DNA of 10,318 nt, taken from positions 1 through 10,318 of the forward strand of contig CAYNZF010000073.1 in NCBI GenBank assembly GCA_964401615.1, given 5' to 3'. Shown here in pieces: positions 5,489 to 10,318 of this stretch. How positions within the stretch are numbered: the stretch's first letter is position 1; each line of letters starts with the position of its first letter. The position numbers were made by a program, and so were the translations under genes. The DNA is from JAXGQD01 sp964401615 (GTDB lineage Bacteria; Bacillota; Clostridia; Saccharofermentanales; Fastidiosipilaceae). The notes beneath the pieces were generated by a model. It did no database searches. It was not told the DNA's origin and worked only from the letters and a program-made list of their open reading frames with translations.

Positions 5489-5995
5489 ATGGACCAGCTG
5501 AAGATAGGGAACTTTTTAAGAGAATTACGCAAAGAGAAAGCTCTGACTCAGGAACAGCTGGCTGAACAGTTTAACGTTTCAGGCAGAACAGTTTCAAGAT
5601 GGGAGAGCGGAAGCAACATGCCGGATTTGAGTATTTTGGTTGAAATTGCAGATTTCTATGATCTCGATCTCCGGGAATTGTTTGATGGAAAAAGGAAAGG
5701 GGAGAGAATGGATAAGGAATTGGAAGAAACGGTGTTGAAGGTAGCGGATTACGGTAATGAGGAAATGCTGAGGATCACAAAAAAGTTGCATTTTTTCTCG
5801 TGGATCGGTGTTATCGCATTTGTAATATTTCTGGTTTTGAACGCAAAAGGTTTGGCGGATAGTGGAATCACAGAGGATGTGGCTTCTTTCTGTGCCGGTA
5901 TCGCTTTGGCCATGTTGATCATAGCGGTCATTTATACAAGCAAAAACATCTCAAAAATTAAAGCTTTGAAGATGAAGTTGACCCAAAGGCAGTAA
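5489..5995 (+). CDS. XRE-family regulator with two C-terminal membrane segments
   Basis: This 168-aa protein begins with a Cro/CI-type helix-turn-helix (residues 5-65): LTQEQLAEQFNVSGRTVSRW carries helix 2, the turn and the recognition helix, and NMPDLSILVEIADFYDLDLRELF forms helices 4-5. A charged linker (68-100) leads to two hydrophobic segments at about 103-119 and 131-150, ending in a basic tail. It is therefore probably anchored in the cytoplasmic membrane with the DNA-binding domain inside, a layout common in Bacillota. The ATG at 5489 is chosen because AAGGGGGG lies 7 nt upstream and the HTH starts normally; an in-frame ATG at 5471 overlaps that site. A weak promoter, TTGAAA (5408-5413), 17 bp, TATGTC (5431-5436), is possible. 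The truncated GNAT gene follows after 24 nt and may be cotranscribed. The target is unknown. Confidence 0.9.
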   Translation: MDQLKIGNFLRELRKEKALTQEQLAEQFNVSGRTVSRWESGSNMPDLSILVEIADFYDLDLRELFDGKRKGERMDKELEETVLKVADYGNEEMLRITKKLHFFSWIGVIAFVIFLVLNAKGLADSGITEDVASFCAGIALAMLIIAVIYTSKNISKIKALKMKLTQRQ

Positions 5996-6019
5996 AAATT
6001 TTATTTTCAGGAGAGAACA

Positions 6020-6202
6020 ATGCTTGAAATTCAGAAAGTCGATTCCAAGAACGTATGGAAAATTCTTCAACCTGAGGTGGATGAAAATCAAAAAAAATTC
6101 GTAGCCACAAATACAGAAAGCATAGTAGAAGCGTATGCGACCGGCAAGAAACGATCGCAAGCCTCCTGCTTTAAATATTTCCATAACCATAGCATCAAAT
6201 AA
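6020..6202 (+). pseudogene. Truncated GNAT acetyltransferase, N-terminal part only
   Basis: The ATG at 6020 has a normal site (CAGGAGAG) upstream. The first ~40 residues (MLEIQKVDSKNVWKILQPEV, then DENQKKFVATNTESIVEAYA) are a typical beta1-alpha1-alpha2 start of a GNAT N-acetyltransferase of about 155-160 aa. After Ala40 the sequence changes to an unrelated basic tail (TGKKRSQASCF...) and stops at residue 60, so the acetyl-CoA-binding motif A (Q/RxxGxG/A) is missing. I found no continuation in the other frames down to 6340. This is best read as a deletion, not a single frameshift. A new short functional protein is less likely. Confidence 0.65.
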
Positions 6203-6339
6203 GAGGGCAAAATGATAAACTCAAAGCAAAGACTGATAGGGTGGAAGTAACAGAAATGAAGCATAGACCGGTCAATATAGCTGCCATCGAAAAATATTGA
6301 AACAAAGAAGTATCGGCAACGAGATAAAGGAGGCTTTAT

Positions 6340-6780
6340 ATGGCAGAACTGAAAACCAAACAACACGATGCGGACGTAAATGAATTTATTGAATCCTTTG
6401 CAGATTCTGAGCAAAAACGTCAAGACAGCTATGCCCTCGTGAAATTGATGCAGGAGTTTACGGGATATCTTCCCAAGATGTGGGGGCCTTCGATGATCGG
6501 CTTTGGCCGCTATCACTACAAATCTGACCGCAGCAAACAGGAAGGGGATTGGTTTCTACTTGGCTTTTCACCACGCAAGGCAGCCATCTCACTTTATGTC
6601 TTTTCCGGAAATCCTGATCACGAGCATCTGCTCAATGACTTGGGCAAGTACACGATTGGGAAGGCCTGCATCTATATAAAAAAACTATCAGATATCGACG
6701 TAGAGGCATTAAAAAGGCTGATGCGCGCCACGATTGATTTTTTAGAGGATAAATATGGGCAAAATTCAAGTTATCAATGA
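6340..6780 (+). CDS. DUF1801 domain protein
   Basis: The 146-aa protein matches the DUF1801 (YdhG-like) pattern: an N-terminal helix with VNEFIESF, the block WGPSMIGFGRYHYKS, then GDWFLLGFSPRKAAISLYVF and a late GKYTIGKACIYIKKLSDID followed by a C-terminal helix. Length is normal for the family. The fold is a small alpha/beta (SufE/IscU-distant) type and is cytoplasmic; the biochemical role is not established. The ATG at 6340 has a strong AAAGGAGG (6326-6333) 6 nt upstream. It is followed after 150 bp by the DUF4180 gene, with no clear terminator between. Confidence 0.88.
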   Translation: MAELKTKQHDADVNEFIESFADSEQKRQDSYALVKLMQEFTGYLPKMWGPSMIGFGRYHYKSDRSKQEGDWFLLGFSPRKAAISLYVFSGNPDHEHLLNDLGKYTIGKACIYIKKLSDIDVEALKRLMRATIDFLEDKYGQNSSYQ

Positions 6781-6930
6781 CGATTGAAAATTCTTGACAA
6801 AACCGTTGAATATATTTTCGTACACCACTACGCCCCATATTATTAATATCTCATGCGCATGCTTCTAAATGCGTACATTGTTTTTGACAGAAATAGAAAT
6901 ACAGAAGCAAAGCTTGAGGAGTGAGCGGAC

Positions 6931-7296
6931 ATGAACATAAAGACCATTTCCAGCAAGGGCAAGGAAATAGCGATTGTGCACAGTGATGAGATTTGCATCA
7001 CTGACCCACAGTCTGCGCTGGATTTCATGATGTCTGTGAACTATGAATCAGGCTGCCATTTCATTGTGTTGAATAAAGAGGCTCTAATTGAGGATTTTTT
7101 TGTTTTAAGTACGAGGCTTGCAGGTGAAATTTTGCAGAAATTTGTGACAAATCGAATTAAACTTGCAATCGTCGGCGACTTTTCAGGCTATACTAGCAAA
7201 GCCCTGAAAGATTTTATTTATGAAAGTAACAAAGGGAGAGACATTTTTTTTGTGTCATCCATAGAAGACGCTGTCGAAAGATTGGGTAGAATATGA
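6931..7296 (+). CDS. DUF4180 domain protein
   Basis: The 121-aa protein fits DUF4180: N-terminal beta strands (EIAIVHSDEICITDPQSALD), a central helix with FIVLNKEALIEDFFVLSTRL and AGEILQKF, then RIKLAIVGDFSGYTSKALKD and a terminal strand/helix IFFVSSIEDAVERL. This resembles a STAS-like or SpoIIAA-type alpha/beta fold. No catalytic motif, signal or membrane segment is seen. GAGGAG (6916-6921) lies 9 nt before the ATG. Function is unknown. In many Bacillota it lies near small regulators, as here, but no specific partner can be named. Confidence 0.88.
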   Translation: MNIKTISSKGKEIAIVHSDEICITDPQSALDFMMSVNYESGCHFIVLNKEALIEDFFVLSTRLAGEILQKFVTNRIKLAIVGDFSGYTSKALKDFIYESNKGRDIFFVSSIEDAVERLGRI

Positions 7297-7360
7297 GAAA
7301 TTTTCCTGTATACTTTTAGACGAATTTGAAAAATACTTATTTGATTTGGAGAAATATCAC

Positions 7361-7801
7361 GTGAATAAAATACCGTCCATCATCCTGCGCATCATCATTT
7401 TGCTTTCGGCAGCGGCCGGTGTAATTGTGAGCATCTTCGTTTTGCCAAGCTTCGGAACCGCAGTTGCGAAGAACTTTCCTGCATTTTCATTTTTTCAATA
7501 TCCGATCATCATTGGTTTATACGCGGCCGCAATCTGCTTTTTTTACGCACTTATTCAGCTGTGGCTCTTGTTGAATACTTATGACCGGGAGGGAACGCTT
7601 GAAGCGAAAAGGCTCAGAGCGATCCGCAACAGCGCGATTGTCTTCAGTGTTTTATATGCTCTTTTTGCCATGCCGATCATCTTTTTGGCGGCGGAAGCAG
7701 ATGACGCGCCGGGATTGATCCTCTTTGGCATGTTGCTGGATTCATTTCCGATAGGTGCCGCATCCGTCGCGGCCATTTTGGAAAGAAGCAGCGCTAAATG
7801 A
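7361..7801 (+). CDS. DUF2975 four-helix membrane protein
   Basis: With GTG at 7361 the protein has 146 aa and four hydrophobic segments at about 6-28, 47-71, 91-111 and 117-140, the layout of DUF2975 membrane proteins (AIQLWLLLNTYDREGT-like region after the second helix, basic loop EAKRLRAIRNSA before the third). The GTG is preferred over an in-frame TTG at 7346 because TTGGAG (7346-7351) is a usable ribosome site for the GTG and would overlap the TTG. DUF2975 genes in Bacillota are usually followed at once by a small Cro/CI-type regulator; none is present here before the opposite-strand hydrolase. Topology is inferred from hydrophobicity. Function is unknown. Confidence 0.82.
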   Translation: MNKIPSIILRIIILLSAAAGVIVSIFVLPSFGTAVAKNFPAFSFFQYPIIIGLYAAAICFFYALIQLWLLLNTYDREGTLEAKRLRAIRNSAIVFSVLYALFAMPIIFLAAEADDAPGLILFGMLLDSFPIGAASVAAILERSSAK

Positions 7802-7963
7802 ATCGCTTCCGGAATACGCCAAGGCATTACAGAACAACAAAAGCTCAATTAAACGAGAATTATTGTTAAGTGCTGGAAAATAAATTTTGAAAAAATCCGC
7901 AGATGCATACGTAGAGTTTTCTCGCGCCTACAGGCAGAAATAAATTTGGCCGTGCCGTTGCTA
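7802..7963. other. Short gap between convergent genes, possibly with a gene tail
   Basis: No intact gene. In the +1 frame after the DUF2975 stop, codons reading LPEYAKALQNNKSSIKREL end at a TAA near 7884 and look coding-like, so this may be the tail of a gene whose front was deleted. No hairpin with a T-run was found, so the terminators of the two convergent genes are not identified. Confidence 0.25.
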
Positions 7964-8950
7964 TTAATCCGACAACGCACTCTCTTCAGTCTGCTGTACC
8001 GCGAAGTAATGCTCACAAGCATAGGCGAAACAAGTCATCAGAAAATTAGTGGCTTCAATGGCGACTTTTGTACGTGGGCAAAGAATATCAAAGCCGTGAA
8101 AACAAGCGTCAAAAACCGCGAAATCTACCTGGATCCCTGCCGCTTGCAGCCTTTCAATGTAATCGATGGTTTCATCTCGAAAAGGCTCGATGCTCCCGAC
8201 GTACGAACAAGCAGGGGGCAGCCCTCTGAGTTCCGGACTTCGTGCCGGAGCAGCATACACGGGTACGCATTCCTTTCCATATAAATCACCCAAATATAGT
8301 TTCCAGCTGATTTCATTTGATTTGGAGTTCCAGATCGGCGCGTCATTATCGGTCGCAGAATGGGTGTTCATTCTGTCATCAAGCATGGGGTATAGAAGCA
8401 TCTGAAAAGCAATGGACACCTCAGCTTTGTCCCGTGCGAAAAGTGCAAGCGCTGCGGCCAATCCGCCGCCCGCGCTGTCGCCGCCGACCATGATCTGGTC
8501 AGAACGCATGCCATATTCTCCACCGTGTTCCTTTAGCCACAACAAAGCAAGGCAGCTGTCTTCAAGGGCAGCCGGATACGGTGCTTCGATAGATAAACGA
8601 TAGTCTGGAGAGACCACGACACAAGCGCTTGACTGGACAAAACGTGCAATAAAGCGTTCATCTTGCTCAGGCGTTCCAATGGCGTAAGCGCCACCGTGCA
8701 GCCACAGCAGACCCGGAACATTTTCATGACGCGTTGAGGGGGTATAGATGCAGAGTCGGAGCATGCTGACGTCCGCACGGGTTATGTAAATCTGCTCATA
8801 GTTTAGTTGGCTGCGGCATTTGCCCTTTTTACGTGCGATCGGCCATTTGGCCAGGCGAAATTTTCGCTCAGTGAAACGCGGCAAAATCACGCGGATCAGT
8901 GTGCCGACTACGCGCAATTCAGGGTTTATCATCGCCGTTTTAATGTGCAC
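7964..8950 (-). CDS. Alpha/beta hydrolase of the hormone-sensitive-lipase-like family
   Basis: This 328-aa protein has the diagnostic HGGAY oxyanion motif (85-89), the nucleophile elbow GGDSAGG with Ser159, and His285 in CFHGFD. Family members usually have a catalytic Asp in a DPLRDE block; here it reads EPFRDE, so Glu255 would be the acid unless Asp259 serves. The core (80-310) is complete and of normal length. The basic N-terminus (residues 30-45) is a cap region rather than a signal peptide, so the enzyme is probably cytoplasmic. It should hydrolyse carboxylic esters, probably short-chain; the substrate is unknown. The start is a GTG at 8948-8950 with GGAGGG (8956-8961) 5 nt upstream; an in-frame ATG six codons later lacks its own site. 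Convergent with DUF2975, with no operon partner. Confidence 0.93.
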   Translation of the reverse strand: MHIKTAMINPELRVVGTLIRVILPRFTERKFRLAKWPIARKKGKCRSQLNYEQIYITRADVSMLRLCIYTPSTRHENVPGLLWLHGGAYAIGTPEQDERFIARFVQSSACVVVSPDYRLSIEAPYPAALEDSCLALLWLKEHGGEYGMRSDQIMVGGDSAGGGLAAALALFARDKAEVSIAFQMLLYPMLDDRMNTHSATDNDAPIWNSKSNEISWKLYLGDLYGKECVPVYAAPARSPELRGLPPACSYVGSIEPFRDETIDYIERLQAAGIQVDFAVFDACFHGFDILCPRTKVAIEATNFLMTCFAYACEHYFAVQQTEESALSD

Positions 8951-9014
8951 AGCAGCCCTCCGGTCTTGTGTTTTCGATCATATTTGCCAAGCTGATCAGT
9001 GAAAAAATTTCCGG

Positions 9015-9098
9015 ATCTCAGGGATTGAAATACTAAAAAGAAATCTGAGATATCTCTACTATACACGTGCCTTGCAGGCTTCTACAATAAGAGTAGAA
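9015..9098. promoter_or_regulatory. Inverted repeats upstream of the lipoprotein gene
   Basis: ATCTCAG (9015-9021) and CTGAGAT (9045-9051) form a perfect 7-bp inverted repeat with a 23-bp AT-rich spacer. A second hairpin, TTCTAC (9080-9085) with GTAGAA (9093-9098), follows. A weak promoter-like TTGAAA about 17 bp before an AGATAT overlaps the first repeat. These lie 70-155 bp ahead of the lipoprotein start and about 65 bp from the start of the divergent hydrolase. They may be operators for either gene. No regulator is known. Confidence 0.3.
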
Positions 9099-9169
9099 CC
9101 AAAAGCGTCGGAGCTGTTTTCGCTGTTGATCCCCATAAGATCAGGCAAAAGTGAAAGGACATAAAAGCT

Positions 9170-10135
9170 ATGAAAAAATGGATTTTCGCGTTGGTTTTAC
9201 TAAGCAGCCTAGGGCTCCTGGCTTCTTCATGCGGAAGCAGCGGGTCCACCACAAGCAGCAGCGGCAGCGCCGCGACCGGTTCAACGATCCCGACGTCTAC
9301 CGCGGCTGAAGAAACGACAGAAGCCCCCACACAGACCACGACTGAAACTGTTGTGCCCAGCAGCAGCGAGCAGGAAGCGACACAGGGTATATCCCTCAGC
9401 ATCGCGGAGACCGTCCTTGTCGATGAGGGCGGTGTAAAGATCACGGCTAAAGCACTTACAGATGACCCGGTCAAGGGTATGAGAATTCAAATTCAAGTCG
9501 AAAACAAGACCGATAAAGAAATCGGGGTCAGCACGCGCAGCCTCATCATCAACAATTACATGCTGGCTGAGCTCGACAGTTACACAGCCGCAGCCGGAGA
9601 AACGCTTGACGATTCGATTCGTCTGGACCGCTTAGGGCAAGAATTGGCCGGCATTACGACGGTGGCAGATATCGCCCTGAGCTTCGAAGTCTTTGATAAA
9701 GCAAGCCGTGACATTCTCTTCGTGAGTAAGGAGGTACTTATCCCTACCTCGGCTCATGGAACCGTCGAGCAGCCGGCGCTGACTGTGGGGCAGGAGCTCT
9801 TCAACGAGGAGGGTGTCCGAATTTTCGGTCAGTACAAGGAGGGCGAGGGTGTCCTGCGGGATGTGGTGCTGCTTTTTATTGAGAACAAGAACAAGCAGGA
9901 TTTGACCTTTTACTGCAGCGAGATGACGATCAACGGCCATGCGATCAAGCCCTGGTATGCCGACGACATTCATGCGGGCAAAATGGCCATGGGTGTGGTC
10001 CGGGTCATGACGAGCGATTTGGAGAAAAACAGCATCACGGAAATTGAAGAAATTGGGCTGAAATTCGAGATCCACGATCCCGTGACATATGCTACCCTGA
10101 TGACCAGTGACATGATCGTGATCCAAGTTGAGTGA
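9170..10135 (+). CDS. Secreted probable lipoprotein with two tandem beta-rich repeats
   Basis: This 321-aa protein starts with a signal peptide: MKKW, a hydrophobic core (FALVLLSSLGLL), and ASSC with Cys21 as the likely lipidated residue, although the lipobox has Leu at -4 rather than -3. Residues 22-70 form a Ser/Thr-rich linker, as in wall-spanning tethers. Two similar repeats follow, about 77-193 and 203-320. They share DEGGVKIT versus NEEGVRIF, VENKTDKEI versus IENKNKQDL, an N-[NG]-[YH] turn, and IALSFEVFD versus IGLKFEIHD before the last strand. This looks like two immunoglobulin-like domains (compare DUF4352/DUF5067-type proteins). No catalytic motif is seen, so a binding or structural surface role is inferred. 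AAAGGA (9154-9159) lies 10 nt before the ATG. Confidence 0.8.
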   Translation: MKKWIFALVLLSSLGLLASSCGSSGSTTSSSGSAATGSTIPTSTAAEETTEAPTQTTTETVVPSSSEQEATQGISLSIAETVLVDEGGVKITAKALTDDPVKGMRIQIQVENKTDKEIGVSTRSLIINNYMLAELDSYTAAAGETLDDSIRLDRLGQELAGITTVADIALSFEVFDKASRDILFVSKEVLIPTSAHGTVEQPALTVGQELFNEEGVRIFGQYKEGEGVLRDVVLLFIENKNKQDLTFYCSEMTINGHAIKPWYADDIHAGKMAMGVVRVMTSDLEKNSITEIEEIGLKFEIHDPVTYATLMTSDMIVIQVE

Positions 10136-10202
10136 GCGGACCGCCAAAATAAAGTCTGACCTTTTATACCGAAAAAATTTGATAGATTGAGAGAAATAAA
10201 TA

Positions 10203-10318
10203 ATGATGGATCAAAGTGCAGCGATGGTTTCCCATACAGAAAAGGTAAACAAAATCGCCGGACAATTACAAGAACGTAAAAGCAGCGCACCTTTGAGTTT
10301 AAAGAAAAAAACGGTTTC
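10203..10318 (+). CDS. Start of a probable FAD-binding oxidoreductase (end outside window)
   Basis: An ATG at 10203 opens a frame of 38 complete codons running off the window. The start (MMDQSAAMVSHTEKVNKIAG) is followed by QLQERKSSAPLSLKKKTV, which resembles the N-terminus of clostridial FAD-binding oxidoreductases of the PCMH/D-arabinono-lactone oxidase type, where a KIAxQLxxRxSxxPxSLKKK segment precedes the FAD domain. That assignment is from pattern memory; no FAD motif is inside the window. The ribosome site is weak (GAGAG at 10189-10193, 9 nt before the ATG). It lies 67 bp after the lipoprotein stop on the same strand, with no clear terminator between, so cotranscription is possible. 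Confidence 0.55.
   Translation, partial: MMDQSAAMVSHTEKVNKIAGQLQERKSSAPLSLKKKTV

Noticed and set aside
6841..6930. TTGACA strings near 6794 and 6886 as promoters of the DUF4180 gene
   Set aside because: No acceptable -10 box was found at 16-18 bp from either.
9082..9474. Minus-strand ORF rich in Val, Ala and Ser opposite the lipoprotein
   Set aside because: It is a shadow of the Ser/Thr-rich linker codons.

Overview
The window looks like a piece of chromosome from an anaerobic, low-to-mid GC Bacillota, probably Clostridia. The inference rests on strong AAGGAG-type ribosome binding sites, a DUF362/ferredoxin protein, a membrane-anchored XRE regulator, and DUF4180, DUF2975 and DUF1801 proteins, which are frequent there. 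No rRNA, tRNA, CRISPR array, intact transposase or phage gene was seen.

Layout. The left edge (1-326) holds the C-terminal end of a probable AlbA/Schlafen-type ATP-binding regulator with a winged-helix tail. Its stop codon lies in a set of three short tandem repeats. A highly structured non-coding stretch follows (387-630: direct repeat, perfect hairpins, a long-range closing helix), directly upstream of an isochorismatase-family cysteine hydrolase (704-1201). A 660-bp gap (1202-1864) has no intact gene and looks like decayed DNA. A minus-strand short-chain dehydrogenase (1865-3148) follows, with related helical modules at both ends. It is divergent from a DUF362 protein with two [4Fe-4S] motifs (3516-4655), whose leader contains a possible three-way-junction RNA. 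A conserved-looking 134-aa protein of unknown function (4806-5210, minus) has a good promoter overlapped by a palindrome.

From 5300 to 7800 lies a run of small plus-strand genes: XRE regulator with two membrane segments, a truncated GNAT acetyltransferase, a DUF1801 protein, a DUF4180 protein and a DUF2975 membrane protein. Two startless coding-like minus-strand fragments (4663-4776 and 5310-5429) and the broken GNAT gene suggest gene decay here. The right end has a minus-strand alpha/beta hydrolase (7964-8950), a secreted probable lipoprotein with two tandem beta-rich repeats (9170-10135) and the start of a probable FAD-binding oxidoreductase (10203 to the edge).

How they work together. I see no single multi-gene pathway. 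Most genes have their own ribosome binding site and sizeable gaps; only the XRE regulator and the GNAT remnant are closely spaced. The observations most worth following are the structured leader of the cysteine hydrolase, the SDR with paired terminal modules, and the possible small RNA or regulatory structure ahead of the DUF362 gene.
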